Positions 1 through 8,603 of a stretch of DNA of 64,000 nt are shown piece by piece (position 1 is the stretch's first letter; each line of letters opens with the position of its first letter). The notes below the pieces were generated by a model. It was given only the letters and a program-made list of their open reading frames with translations, was not told the DNA's origin and did not search any database. The stretch is from the NCBI RefSeq assembly GCF_001598235.1, contig NZ_BCYO01000019.1, positions 19,752 to 83,751 on the forward strand. Direction: 5' to 3'. The position numbers and the translations under genes were made by a program. Source of the stretch: Polaromonas jejuensis NBRC 106434. Lineage in GTDB: Bacteria; Pseudomonadota; Gammaproteobacteria; Burkholderiales; Burkholderiaceae_C.

Positions 1-542
1 CAGCGTTTGGCGACAAGATTCAGGACGCTTCTGCGGCCCTGGTGGACTTCATTTACGACCGCCTCGCCGGCAGCCTGCGCGAGCAGGGTTACAGCGCCCA
101 GGAAGTGGATGCCGTGCTGGCGCTGCGTCCCCAGCGTCTGGGTGAGGTGGCCAAGCGCCTGGCGGCCGTGCGTGCCTTTGCCTCCCTTTCCGAAGCCCCG
201 GCGCTGGCGGCCGCCAACAAGCGGGTGGGCAATATCCTGAAGAAGGCCGACGGCCTGGTCGAGGCCAGGGTCGACGCGGCCCTGTTGGCCGAGGCGGCCG
301 AGAAAGACCTCGCGAGCGCTCTTCAATTGGTAGCGCCTCAGGCCGATACTGCCTGGGCTGCCGGCAATTACACCGCGAATTTGCAGGCCCTGGCCGCGCT
401 CAAGGCGCCGGTCGATGCCTTCTTCGACGGCGTGATGGTCAACGCCGAAGACCCGGCGCTGCGCGCCAACCGCCTTGGCCTGCTGGCCACGCTGCACCAG
501 GCCATGAACCGCGTCGCCGACCTCTCCAAACTGGCAACATGA
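1..542 (+). CDS. glyS: Glycyl-tRNA synthetase beta subunit, C-terminal part (partial)
   Basis: The reading frame is open from base 3 to the TGA at 540-542; the start lies outside the window, so about 179 C-terminal residues are visible. GlyS is the beta subunit of the bacterial alpha2beta2 glycyl-tRNA synthetase and charges tRNA-Gly in the cytoplasm. The visible part matches the alpha-helical anticodon-binding (DALR-type) tail of the family, including the family-typical ending R-A-N-R-L-G-L-L-A-T-L-H-Q-A-M-N-R-V-A-D-L followed by S-K-L. It is followed by a palindromic repeat and then gmhB and plsC in the same direction, an arrangement I recall for many Burkholderiales. Identification rests on the C-terminal motif only. 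Confidence 0.9.
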   Translation, partial: AFGDKIQDASAALVDFIYDRLAGSLREQGYSAQEVDAVLALRPQRLGEVAKRLAAVRAFASLSEAPALAAANKRVGNILKKADGLVEARVDAALLAEAAEKDLASALQLVAPQADTAWAAGNYTANLQALAALKAPVDAFFDGVMVNAEDPALRANRLGLLATLHQAMNRVADLSKLAT

Positions 543-624
543 GCCCCCACGCTTACCATTTCGTGTCGTCGCTGCCCCCGAGGGGGCTGGCCTGCCTTGC
601 GGCGGCCCGGCGGCTGGCCGCCTG
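543..624 (+). repeat. GC-rich palindromic repeat, family A, forward orientation
   Basis: It begins with the block GCCCCCACGCTTACCATTTC, then TTCGTGT, then the core palindrome CTGCCCCCGAGGGGGC, and ends in a GGCGGCCCGGCGG tail. It directly follows the glyS stop codon. The same order of blocks recurs at 9271, 12078 and, in reverse, at 35880, 37567, 46941 and 47153. It could serve as a terminator-like hairpin for glyS but has no T tract. Confidence 0.75.
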
Positions 625-643
625 ATTTTCAAAGCGAAGCACC

Positions 644-1216
644 ATGAAACTCGTCATCCTCGACCGCGACGGCACCATCAACAGCGACAGCGACGATTTC
701 GTCAAGACGCCCGAGGAGTGGGTGCCGCTGCCCGGGGCGCTGGAGGCGATTGCCCGGCTCAACCATGCGGGCTGGCATGTGGTCATCGCCTCCAACCAGT
801 CGGGGCTGGGGCGCGGCCTGTTTGACGTGGCCTCGCTCAACGCCATGCACGCCAAGATGTTCAAGCTGCTGGCCGCTGTGGGCGGGCGGGTGGATGCGGT
901 GTTTTACTGCCCGCACAGCCCGGAAGAAAGCTGCAATTGCCGCAAGCCGCTGCCCGGCCTGTTTGAACAGATTGGTGAGCGTTTTGGCGTGCCACTCAAG
1001 GGCGTGCCCGCCGCCGGCGATTCGGTGCGCGATCTGCTGGCGGGTGCCAGCGCGGGCTGCGAGCCGCATCTGGTGCTCACCGGCAAATCGGCCAGGTACC
1101 GCGCTGGCGGCCAGCCCGATGGCCTGCCGGCGGGCACCCTGCTGCACCAGGACCTGTCGGCATTTGCGGACTTCCTGCTGGAGCGCAGCGCCCGGTCCTT
1201 GCCGGTGGCGATATGA
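644..1216 (+). CDS. gmhB: D-glycero-beta-D-manno-heptose 1,7-bisphosphate 7-phosphatase
   Basis: This HAD-superfamily phosphatase of 190 residues removes the 7-phosphate from heptose bisphosphate in the ADP-heptose pathway for LPS inner core synthesis. The N-terminus has the nucleophile motif D7-R-D9-G-T. A zinc-binding loop typical of GmhB is visible as C89-P-H91 followed by C97-N-C99. The G-D-S-V-R-D motif near residue 126 supplies the later HAD acidic residue. Length is normal for the family. It lies between glyS and plsC on the same strand, so it is plausibly co-transcribed with plsC. Histidinol-phosphate phosphatases share this fold, but the zinc loop and the neighbourhood favour GmhB. 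Confidence 0.92.
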   Translation: MKLVILDRDGTINSDSDDFVKTPEEWVPLPGALEAIARLNHAGWHVVIASNQSGLGRGLFDVASLNAMHAKMFKLLAAVGGRVDAVFYCPHSPEESCNCRKPLPGLFEQIGERFGVPLKGVPAAGDSVRDLLAGASAGCEPHLVLTGKSARYRAGGQPDGLPAGTLLHQDLSAFADFLLERSARSLPVAI

Positions 1217-1260
1217 AAACAATAGCATCTGGTGCCCGCCTGATAAGGGCGGCAGCCTTG
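1217..1260 (+). repeat. Hairpin repeat, family B (partial)
   Basis: Just after the gmhB stop comes AAAACAATAGCATCTGGTGC followed by CCGCC-TGATA-AGGGCGGC. The half CAATAGC plus the tail CTGGTGCCCG matches the tail of other family B hairpins in this window (for example 62568-62596 and 34312-34340). The 5' arm is incomplete here. Confidence 0.5.
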
Positions 1261-1341
1261 AAAACCATGCGCCCATGGGTTTGAGCCAGCAAGCGCTTCA
1301 ACCTTGAATACGCCACCAACCCGACTGCCGGAAAACCTGCC

Positions 1342-2109
1342 ATGCCCCTGATTCGATCAATCCTGCACATGCTGTGGATGGCCATCACGGTGATCCCGTG
1401 GGCCCTTTTCGTGATCATTGCCTCGCTGTTTGTCAGCAGCACCACCATGTACTGGATGTGCGCGGGCTGGTTGCGCGTGGCGGTCAAGGGCGGCACGCTG
1501 ATTCTGGGCATCAGGAACCGGGTCACGGGCATGGAAAACCTGCCCACCGGCGCAACCAGTGCCGCGGTGCTGCTGGTCAAGCACCAGAGCACCTGGGAGA
1601 CCTTCTGCATGCCCACGCTGATGCCGCATCCGCTGGCCTATGTGTTCAAGAAAGAGCTGCTTTACGTGCCGTTTTTCGGCTGGGCCATGGCGCGCATGGA
1701 CATGATCCACATCGACCGCAGCCAGCGGACCCAGGCCTTCAGCAAGGTGGTGGCGCAGGGCAAGCGCCTGATGAGCCAGGGCACCTGGGTCATCATGTTT
1801 CCCGAGGGCACGCGCATTCCGCGCGGGCAGAAGGGCGTTTACAAGTCCGGCGGCACCCGGCTGGCGATTGAAACCGGCGCACCGGTGATTCCGATTGCCG
1901 TGACCTCGGCCAAATGCTGGCCGCGCAAGGCCTTCATCAAGACCCCGGGCGTGGTGGATTTTTCGATCGGCAAACCGATCTCCAGCCTGGGCCGCCGGCC
2001 GGATGAGCTGATGCGCGAGGTGGAAAACTGGATTGAAGCCGAGATGCGCCGCCTCGACCCCGAGGCCTATGTGGATCGCGCTGCCGCCATCGTCAAGTCC
2101 GCCGCCTGA
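1342..2109 (+). CDS. plsC: 1-acyl-sn-glycerol-3-phosphate acyltransferase (PlsC family)
   Basis: A 255-residue membrane-associated acyltransferase expected to acylate lysophosphatidic acid to phosphatidic acid in phospholipid synthesis. An N-terminal hydrophobic segment (about residues 8-34) fits a membrane anchor. The acyltransferase block I appears as H81-Q-S-T-W-E86, an H-X4-E instead of the classical H-X4-D, and the glycerol-phosphate-binding block appears as F-P-E-G-T-R near residue 155. The start is preceded by a purine-poor region, and no better start is seen. It sits 125 bases after gmhB. Some paralogues of this family act on other acyl acceptors, so the exact substrate is inferred. 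Confidence 0.88.
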   Translation: MPLIRSILHMLWMAITVIPWALFVIIASLFVSSTTMYWMCAGWLRVAVKGGTLILGIRNRVTGMENLPTGATSAAVLLVKHQSTWETFCMPTLMPHPLAYVFKKELLYVPFFGWAMARMDMIHIDRSQRTQAFSKVVAQGKRLMSQGTWVIMFPEGTRIPRGQKGVYKSGGTRLAIETGAPVIPIAVTSAKCWPRKAFIKTPGVVDFSIGKPISSLGRRPDELMREVENWIEAEMRRLDPEAYVDRAAAIVKSAA

Positions 2110-2150
2110 GTGCCTGGTCCCACAGCAGCGGCGCAACGTCAAGCCAGGCC

Positions 2151-3182
2151 ATGATGCAAAGGCTACTCCAGTTCACGCTCGACCTCTTTGAGTCGGAGCC
2201 TGCGACCCCTGCCCAGGCCCCGGAGTTTAAAGAAAACAGGCCTGCAGCCCAGGAGGAGACGGCGCCGCCTGCTATCGAAACCGTAGCTGAGAGCGCGCCG
2301 TCAGAGGTCGCTGCGCCCGGCCCCCGGGCCGAGGACCCGCTGCCTCTTCAGACCCTGCAGCAGGCCCTGGCGCCCGCCACCTTTCGCCATCCGCTGGCCA
2401 CGCGCGAGGCCCTGCTTGACGGCGTGCTGGTGGCCTACGAATTCAGGCGCAGCAAGCGCCGCACCATCGGTTTTACGGCCGGTGCCGAGGGGCTGGTGGT
2501 GAGCGCGCCCAAGTGGGTGCCGCTGTACGAAATCGATAAGGCGGTGCACGAAAAGTCGGGCTGGATCCTCAAGAAGCTGCACGAGACCCGCGCGCGACAC
2601 GATCGGCTCGAATCCGCGCGCATTGACTGGAAGGACGGTGCGACCTTCCCTTTTCTGGGCGAGCCGGTGCGGGTGGTGATCGATTCGCGCCATGCTTTCG
2701 GCGGCGTGGGGGCCGAACTCCAGAAGCGCCCGGATGAAGCGTGGCTTCATGCCAACGCGGATACGCACAATGTCACGCTATTGAACGTTGTGTTACAGAC
2801 TTTGCAGGTGAGTTTGCCCCGCAGTGCCACGCCCGAGCAAATCCGCGATATGGTGCAGGCGTGGCTGATGCGGCAGGCGAAGCGGATTTTTGCCGAGCGG
2901 CTGAATCACTTCGCACCGCAGCTGGGTGTGCAGTGGCGCAAGCTCAGCCTGTCCAGCGCCGGAACGCGCTGGGGCAGCGCCAGTTCGGACGGCTCCATCC
3001 GCCTGAACTGGCGGCTGGTGCATTTCCGGCCATCCGTGATCGACTATGTGGTGGTTCACGAACTGAGCCATTTGCGCGTCATGGACCACAGCCCGCGCTT
3101 TTGGGACACGGTACGCGCGGTGGTGCCCGACTATGCCGAATTGCGTGGCCAGCTCAAGGACGAGGCCATTCCCCGGTGGTGA
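2151..3182 (+). CDS. YgjP-like (DUF45/M48-type) metallopeptidase
   Basis: A protein of 343 residues whose C-terminal half carries the zinc-peptidase motif H303-E-L-S-H307 with a third likely ligand H313 (R-V-M-D-H-S-P-R-F-W). This arrangement is characteristic of the YgjP/DUF45 family, cytoplasmic putative metallopeptidases of poorly known function. The first 75 residues are Ala/Pro/Glu rich and look disordered. Part of that region is encoded by a family B hairpin (2271-2296), so the N-terminal extension may have grown by repeat insertion. Two adjacent ATG codons (2151, 2154) are possible starts. Function beyond a zinc hydrolase is not supported. Confidence 0.85.
   Translation: MMQRLLQFTLDLFESEPATPAQAPEFKENRPAAQEETAPPAIETVAESAPSEVAAPGPRAEDPLPLQTLQQALAPATFRHPLATREALLDGVLVAYEFRRSKRRTIGFTAGAEGLVVSAPKWVPLYEIDKAVHEKSGWILKKLHETRARHDRLESARIDWKDGATFPFLGEPVRVVIDSRHAFGGVGAELQKRPDEAWLHANADTHNVTLLNVVLQTLQVSLPRSATPEQIRDMVQAWLMRQAKRIFAERLNHFAPQLGVQWRKLSLSSAGTRWGSASSDGSIRLNWRLVHFRPSVIDYVVVHELSHLRVMDHSPRFWDTVRAVVPDYAELRGQLKDEAIPRW
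2271..2296 (+). repeat. Family B hairpin inside the YgjP-like gene
   Basis: GCTATCGAAACC-GTAGC followed by TGAGAGCGC has the same arm and tail layout as the intergenic copies at 53544 and 52450. It is translated in frame within the low-complexity N-terminal region. Confidence 0.45.
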
Positions 3183-3230
3183 GGCGTTGCCGCGGTCGCG
3201 GCCTTTACTGAAAGGAGGTCGTAAGTTCTA

Positions 3231-3284
3231 ATGTCCATGGCGACTTGCCCGTATGAAAACGAAAGACACCGAGTAAAAAAGTAG
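3231..3284 (+). CDS. Possible 17-residue leader peptide
   Basis: An ATG at 3231 follows a perfect Shine-Dalgarno stretch AAAGGAGGTC at 3211-3220 and opens a 17-codon frame (M-S-M-A-T-C-P-Y-E-N-E-R-H-R-V-K-K) ending with TAG at 3282-3284. It lies just upstream of the receiver gene at 3306. The ribosome-binding site is stronger than those of most genes around it, but the spacing of about 12 bases is long and coding character cannot be shown at this length. It may be a leader peptide, or the Shine-Dalgarno match may be fortuitous. Confidence 0.3.
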   Translation: MSMATCPYENERHRVKK

Positions 3285-3305
3285 TAAGCCCCCGCCGGAA
3301 ATACC

Positions 3306-3746
3306 ATGAATGACAAACTGATTCTCGTCGTTGAAGATAATCCCGATCACCTCGAGTTGACGGTGCTGACTCTTGAAGAGCAGGGGGTGGCTGCGGAGAT
3401 CGCCGTCGCTCGCGACGGAGCAGAAGCGCTGGAATATCTGTTTGGCGTGGGCCGCTGCGCCGGCCGTGATACCCAGAAGCAACCCTCTTTTATCCTGCTC
3501 GACATGAAGCTGCCCAAATTGTCGGGGCTGGATGTGCTGCGCAGCATCCGCATGAATCCCCTCACCGCCTTTGTGCCGGTGGTCATGCTGACGTCTTCCA
3601 GTGAGCAGTCCGACATCAAGGCCTGCTACCAGAGCGGGGCCAACGGCTTTGTTCGCAAACCGGTCGATTTCGGGACCTTCACCCAAAAGCTCAATGGCTT
3701 GCAGGCTTACTGGCTGGGTGTCAATGAATCCATCGCGGCCGCTTGA
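3306..3746 (+). CDS. Single-domain response regulator (CheY/Rcp1-like receiver)
   Basis: A 146-residue stand-alone receiver domain. The acidic pocket E10-D11, the phospho-acceptor D66 (F-I-L-L-D-M-K-L-P), the switch residue in M-L-T-S-S near residue 96 and the conserved lysine in F-V-R-K-P near residue 118 are all present. There is no output domain, so it acts by protein contact or phosphotransfer. The loop between beta2 and beta3 is long, as in Rcp1-like partners of phytochrome-type kinases. It sits 67 bases before the large histidine kinase gene on the same strand and is most likely its direct partner. Confidence 0.93.
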   Translation: MNDKLILVVEDNPDHLELTVLTLEEQGVAAEIAVARDGAEALEYLFGVGRCAGRDTQKQPSFILLDMKLPKLSGLDVLRSIRMNPLTAFVPVVMLTSSSEQSDIKACYQSGANGFVRKPVDFGTFTQKLNGLQAYWLGVNESIAAA

Positions 3747-3813
3747 GGGACTGTTGCGTGCCCGGTGACTGGCCCGTCGGGTCAAGCGCGGGGCCACCTG
3801 AAATAATGGCCAG

Positions 3814-6800
3814 ATGAAGATTCAGATCACGCTGCGGGCCCGACTCGTCATCCTGGTGGTGGCCGCGATTGTGCCCCTGTTCGGTCTGTCCATGTTCAAG
3901 GCCTGGCTCAACGCCGATGCCGCCGTGGCGCGGGCCTTGACCGAACTGCAATTTACCGTCTCGCTGGCCGCCTCAAGCCAGCAGCGGATGACCGAGACGG
4001 CGCACCAGCTGCTGACGGCCATTGCCCATGTGCCCGATATCCGGGACGGCAAGGTGCTTCGCTGCAACCGTTATCTGGCTGAGCTCAAGCAGCTGTTTCC
4101 CGGCTACGCCAACCTGGGCATTGTTGGGGCGGACGGCTATGCGCGCTGCAACGGCGTCAGCGGCCCGCCGGGGTACCTGGGGGACCGCGCCTACTTTCGC
4201 GATGCCGTCGCGCGCCGCCGCTTTGTGGCCGGCGAGTACATCGTGGGGCGCTTGACGGGCAAGCCGTCCATCACGTATGCATTGCCGGCGCTCGATGGGG
4301 ACGGCCGCGTCTCCTTCGTGGCCTATGCCGGGCTTGACTTGAACGAGATGTCCAAGTCGGTCGCCGCGCTCCGGCTGCCACCCGGCGCCGCGGTAGGCAT
4401 TCATGACCGCCATGGCATCTTGCTGGCGGGGACATCCAACCTGCCGCTGCAGATGGGACAAAGAGTGGCCAGCACGATTTTGCAGGAAGCGGCGAAAGCC
4501 ATGACCCCGGGGGTGCGCGAAGGTCCGGATGGCAAGGGCCAGCAGCGGCTGTGGGCCTATATGCCCAGCAGCCCGCTGGCGGACACGGCGCTTTTGGTGG
4601 CGGTCAGCATGGACCGCAGCCTGGTCGTCGGACCCAGCCAGCGCCAACTGGGGCTGGAGCTGGCCGCGCTGGCGCTGCTGGCCTTTCTGGGCGGCGGGCT
4701 GGCCTGGGCGATTGGCGGGCGTGCCATTGTGGCCCCCACACGGCAGATTCTGCAGGCGACCCACCGGCTGACCGGTGGCGATCTGGATGTGCGCATCCCG
4801 AGCCGCTCGCTGTATGGCGGAAGTGAGTTCGCCGTCATTGCAGACGGCTTCAACCTGATGGCCGACTCGCTGCAGCAGCGTGAGCGGCAGCTCGGGATTG
4901 AGCTTGAAAGAAGTCGGCAGGCCTATTCGACGCTGGAGTTGACCATCAACAGCATGCACGAAAGCCTGGTCGCGGTCGATACGGCCGGGCGGTCCCTGCT
5001 GATCAATGAGCCGGCCCAAAAAATCTTTGCGATCGACGATCGCACCAGGACGCTGTCCGCCCAGTGGGCCCAGCAGCAAGGTTTTTTTGTGCCGGGTAGC
5101 CAGACGCTGATTCCCGGCGAGGATTTGCCCTTGGCCAAGGCCTTGAAGGGGGAGAGTGGCGGGCCAATGCATATCCTCATGCGAAACGACAGGGTGCCGC
5201 AAGGCCGCTTGCTCAGTTGCAGCTACCGCCCCATGCATCGCGGCGCCGATATTGTGGGCGCGCTGTGCATATTTGCCGATATCACCGAAGTTGACCGGCT
5301 CCAGCAGGAGCAGGCCGGGCGCTATGCCCAGTTGCGCGAGACGCAGCGCCGGCTGCTGGACGCGCAGCGTCTGGGGCGCATTGGCATCTGGGAGCTGGAT
5401 CTCAGGACCCAAAAACTGTGGGTATCCGACGAGGTTTACGACTTGTACGACGTGGCGCGCGGAGCCTTCGATGGCCATGCCGAGAGATTGCTTGAGTTCA
5501 TTCATCCGGAAGATCGTGAGCGCTACCTGCAGCAGCAGCGCTACGCAGGGGCGCAAGCCGGTCTGCCCATGGATGTCGAGTACCGCATCATCACGCCGGC
5601 AGGCGAAGCGCGGTGGATGCACCAGTATGAGCGGCTGCAGACCAACGGCGAGGGCCAGGCGCTGTACCGTACCGGGGTGATTCAGGAGATCACGGAACGC
5701 AGGCGCGCAGAACTGGTGATTGCCCGCAATACCGAATTGCTGAACCGCACCGGGGCGCTGGCCAGGGTGGGCGGCTGGGAACTGGTCCTGGAGACGATGA
5801 CGCCGTACTGGTCTGACGAGGTCTATCGCATTCATGAGCTGGCCCCCTCCTCGGAGGCGCTGGGCGTTGAGGCCGCGATAAGCTTTTACGCGCCGGAAGC
5901 GCAGCCCGTGCTCAGGGCCGCAGTGGATGCCGCATTGCAACATGCAAGCCCCTGGGACATGGAACTGCCGCTGATCACCGCGATGGGGCGGCGCCTCTGG
6001 GTTCGCACACAGGGGCGCGCGCTGTTGCAGGATGGCAAGGTGGTGAGGCTGGTCGGTGTCCTGCAGGACATCACCGAGCAGCATGAGTCGCAGGCGCATC
6101 TGCGCTTGCTGGAAACCTGCGTTTCCCGCCTGAACGATATCGTGCTGATCACCGAGGCCGAGCCTTTTGATGAGCCCGGCCCGCGCATTGTTTTTGTCAA
6201 TGAGGCCTTTGAACGCCGCACAGGCTACAGCCGCGAAGAAGTGCTGGGCAAATCGCCGCGCATTTTGCAGGGCCCCAAAACCCAGCGGCACGAACTGGAC
6301 CGTATCGGTGCTGCACTTCGAAAGTGGCGGCCCGTTCAGTCGGAGTTGATCAACTACACCAAGGACGGGGAGGCGTTCTGGATCGAACTGGATATGGTGC
6401 CGATTGCCGACGCCAAGGGCCGGTTCACGCATTGGGTGGCGGTAGAGCGGGACATCACCCGCCGCAAGCTGGCCGAGCAGGCGCTCGTCGACAGCGAACA
6501 GCGCTATGCGGCGCTGTTCGAGGACGCGCCGGTGCCCATGTGGGTACTCGATATCGCCACCTGGCAGTTTCTGACGGTTAACAATGCGGCCGTTGAAAGC
6601 TACGGCTATTCGACCAGCGAATTCCTGTCGATGACGCTTTTCGATATCCGCCCCGAGGAAGACAATGACCGTTTGCGCGAGCAACTGGGCGAGGACGCCA
6701 CGGCAAAGCGGGAAAGGGTCTCGCGGCACCGTCGCAAAGACGGCGCGATCTTTCCCGTGGCGATTGTTTCTCGGCCCGTTCAATATGCCGGTCGTGCGGC

Positions 6801-8508
6801 CCGCTTTGTCGTGGTAATGGACGTGACCGCCCAGGTCAAGGCCGAAAAGGACGTGCAGGACTATCTGTTCACGCTGCAGCGCGCGGCCGATGCCACCCAG
6901 GCCATCACCTGGCACCAGACGCTGGAAGGCACGATGCAAGAGGTCGCTGAGCAGGCGCGCGGGGTGATTGGCACGCACCAGTCGATGGTGAGCTTTACCG
7001 TGGGCAGCGACTGGACACAAGCCATCAATGCGCTGTCAATATCCGAAAAATATGCGAATGACCGTGGGCGGATCGCCCTGCCGGATGGCAGCGGCATTGA
7101 CGCACTGGTCTGCGAGAACAACCGCTCCATGCGGCTGACGCAAGCCGAACTCGAAGCGCACCCGCGCTGGCAGGGTTTTGGCCGCGATGCTGGCAAGCGC
7201 CCCCCGATGCGGGGCTGGCTGGCCATACCGCTGATGGGGCGAACCGGTAAAAACATTGGATTGCTCCAGCTGTCCGACAAATACGAGGGTGAATTCACGC
7301 AGCAGGATGAATACGTCGCGATGGAGCTCGCCCAGCTGGCGTCCATCGCGATAGAAAACGCCCAGCTGCTGGAAGAGATCAGCCAGCTCAATGCCGGGCT
7401 GGAGCAAAAAGTGGCCGAGCGCACCGTCGCGCTGGCGCGCCAGGAAGCGTTGTTCCGGGCCCTGGCCGAGCAGGCGCCCCAGCTCGTGTGGACCGCCAAG
7501 CCGAATGGCGCGGCCACCTATTTCAACCGCACCTGGTTGGAGCTGGTGGGGGGCGAACTGGACGACTGGACGGGCAGCAAGTGGTTTGCCGTCATTCATC
7601 CTGAAGATCTGCCCAGCGTGCAAGCCGGGTGGCAGGAGGCCATGACGAACCGGGCGCAGTATGTGGGCATCCGGCGCATTCTGGCCAAAGACGGCAGTTG
7701 TCACACCATGTCCTACCGGGCTTCGCCCGTGCTGGACAGCCAGGGTGAGGTCGCTTTCTGGGTGGGCATCGACGCGGACATCACCGAGGTCAAGGCCATT
7801 GAGGCGGCCTTGCGCCTGTCCAATCAGGAGCTTGAAGCCTTTTCGTACTCGGTGTCTCATGATCTGCGCTCACCGCTCAACACCATCGATGGGTTCAGTC
7901 GCCTGCTGGCCAAGCAGTTGACCGGCAATGAGAGCGAGAAGGTTCAGCACTACCTGTCGCGCATACAGGCCGGCGTGGCGCAAATGGGGCAGTTGATTGA
8001 AGACCTGCTGTCGCTGGCGCAAGTCTCGCGTGTCCAGTTGCAGCAGGAAGCGGTGGATTTGTCGGCGCTGGCCCACGGCATACTGGGCGAAAGGCAGGCG
8101 CGCCAGCCCGGGCGCGATGTGGTGGTGCAGATTGAAACGGACTTGCAAGCCCATGGCGACGGACGACTGATTCGGGTGGTGCTGGAGAACCTGTTGAGCA
8201 ATGCCTGGAAGTTCACGGCGCAGCAGGCTCGGGCCGAGATCATGGTGGGCCAGAAATTCGACGCCGCGGGATTGCCGGTATTTTTCGTGCGCGACAACGG
8301 TGCTGGCTTCGACATGGCCTACGCCGACAAGCTGTTCAACCCGTTTCAACGTTTGCACGCGGCCTCGGAGTTCCCCGGAACCGGCATTGGACTGGCCACC
8401 GCCAGCCGTGTGATCGGGCGGCACGGAGGGAAGCTGTGGGCCGAAGCTGCTCCGGGGCGAGGGGCATGTTTTTTCTTTACGCTGCCGCGCACCGTCTTGA
8501 GCGTTTGA
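3814..8508 (+). CDS. Multi-PAS/GAF membrane sensor histidine kinase
   Basis: A very long (1564-residue) transmembrane histidine kinase. Order seen: TM1 (about 9-28), a periplasmic Cache-like sensor (30-275), TM2 (about 280-302), a HAMP linker (to 357), PAS modules near 375-495, 506-630, 640-757, 765-890 and 892-1010, a GAF domain (1017-1189), a further PAS (1210-1329), then HisKA with phospho-acceptor H1349 (V-S-H-D-L-R-S-P-L) and the ATPase domain with N-box N-L-L-S-N-A-W-K-F-T, G1 D-N-G-A-G-F and G2 G-T-G-I-G-L-A. There is no receiver domain, so phosphate presumably goes to the receivers at 3306 and 8604. The fourth PAS has a G-K-S-P-R-I-L-Q-G-P loop that resembles LOV domains but lacks the flavin-reactive cysteine. 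The ligand is unknown. Confidence 0.92.
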   Translation: MKIQITLRARLVILVVAAIVPLFGLSMFKAWLNADAAVARALTELQFTVSLAASSQQRMTETAHQLLTAIAHVPDIRDGKVLRCNRYLAELKQLFPGYANLGIVGADGYARCNGVSGPPGYLGDRAYFRDAVARRRFVAGEYIVGRLTGKPSITYALPALDGDGRVSFVAYAGLDLNEMSKSVAALRLPPGAAVGIHDRHGILLAGTSNLPLQMGQRVASTILQEAAKAMTPGVREGPDGKGQQRLWAYMPSSPLADTALLVAVSMDRSLVVGPSQRQLGLELAALALLAFLGGGLAWAIGGRAIVAPTRQILQATHRLTGGDLDVRIPSRSLYGGSEFAVIADGFNLMADSLQQRERQLGIELERSRQAYSTLELTINSMHESLVAVDTAGRSLLINEPAQKIFAIDDRTRTLSAQWAQQQGFFVPGSQTLIPGEDLPLAKALKGESGGPMHILMRNDRVPQGRLLSCSYRPMHRGADIVGALCIFADITEVDRLQQEQAGRYAQLRETQRRLLDAQRLGRIGIWELDLRTQKLWVSDEVYDLYDVARGAFDGHAERLLEFIHPEDRERYLQQQRYAGAQAGLPMDVEYRIITPAGEARWMHQYERLQTNGEGQALYRTGVIQEITERRRAELVIARNTELLNRTGALARVGGWELVLETMTPYWSDEVYRIHELAPSSEALGVEAAISFYAPEAQPVLRAAVDAALQHASPWDMELPLITAMGRRLWVRTQGRALLQDGKVVRLVGVLQDITEQHESQAHLRLLETCVSRLNDIVLITEAEPFDEPGPRIVFVNEAFERRTGYSREEVLGKSPRILQGPKTQRHELDRIGAALRKWRPVQSELINYTKDGEAFWIELDMVPIADAKGRFTHWVAVERDITRRKLAEQALVDSEQRYAALFEDAPVPMWVLDIATWQFLTVNNAAVESYGYSTSEFLSMTLFDIRPEEDNDRLREQLGEDATAKRERVSRHRRKDGAIFPVAIVSRPVQYAGRAARFVVVMDVTAQVKAEKDVQDYLFTLQRAADATQAITWHQTLEGTMQEVAEQARGVIGTHQSMVSFTVGSDWTQAINALSISEKYANDRGRIALPDGSGIDALVCENNRSMRLTQAELEAHPRWQGFGRDAGKRPPMRGWLAIPLMGRTGKNIGLLQLSDKYEGEFTQQDEYVAMELAQLASIAIENAQLLEEISQLNAGLEQKVAERTVALARQEALFRALAEQAPQLVWTAKPNGAATYFNRTWLELVGGELDDWTGSKWFAVIHPEDLPSVQAGWQEAMTNRAQYVGIRRILAKDGSCHTMSYRASPVLDSQGEVAFWVGIDADITEVKAIEAALRLSNQELEAFSYSVSHDLRSPLNTIDGFSRLLAKQLTGNESEKVQHYLSRIQAGVAQMGQLIEDLLSLAQVSRVQLQQEAVDLSALAHGILGERQARQPGRDVVVQIETDLQAHGDGRLIRVVLENLLSNAWKFTAQQARAEIMVGQKFDAAGLPVFFVRDNGAGFDMAYADKLFNPFQRLHAASEFPGTGIGLATASRVIGRHGGKLWAEAAPGRGACFFFTLPRTVLSV

Positions 8509-8603
8509 CCGCCAGGTGACCATGAAAAGCCCTTTTCACCCTCTATTTGCACTTTTCTAAACGGTTTGAATAAGTAAAATGTTGTAAATGATGAATTTCA
8601 ACC

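Noticed and set aside
6180..6470. LOV photoreceptor domain in the histidine kinase
   Set aside because: The loop G-K-S-P-R-I-L-Q-G-P resembles LOV domains but lacks the flavin-binding cysteine, so it is treated as an ordinary PAS module.
3973..7020. Open frame of 1015 codons antisense to the histidine kinase gene
   Set aside because: It mirrors a GC-rich coding strand, has no recognisable domain or ribosome-binding site, and the sense frame has complete kinase motifs.
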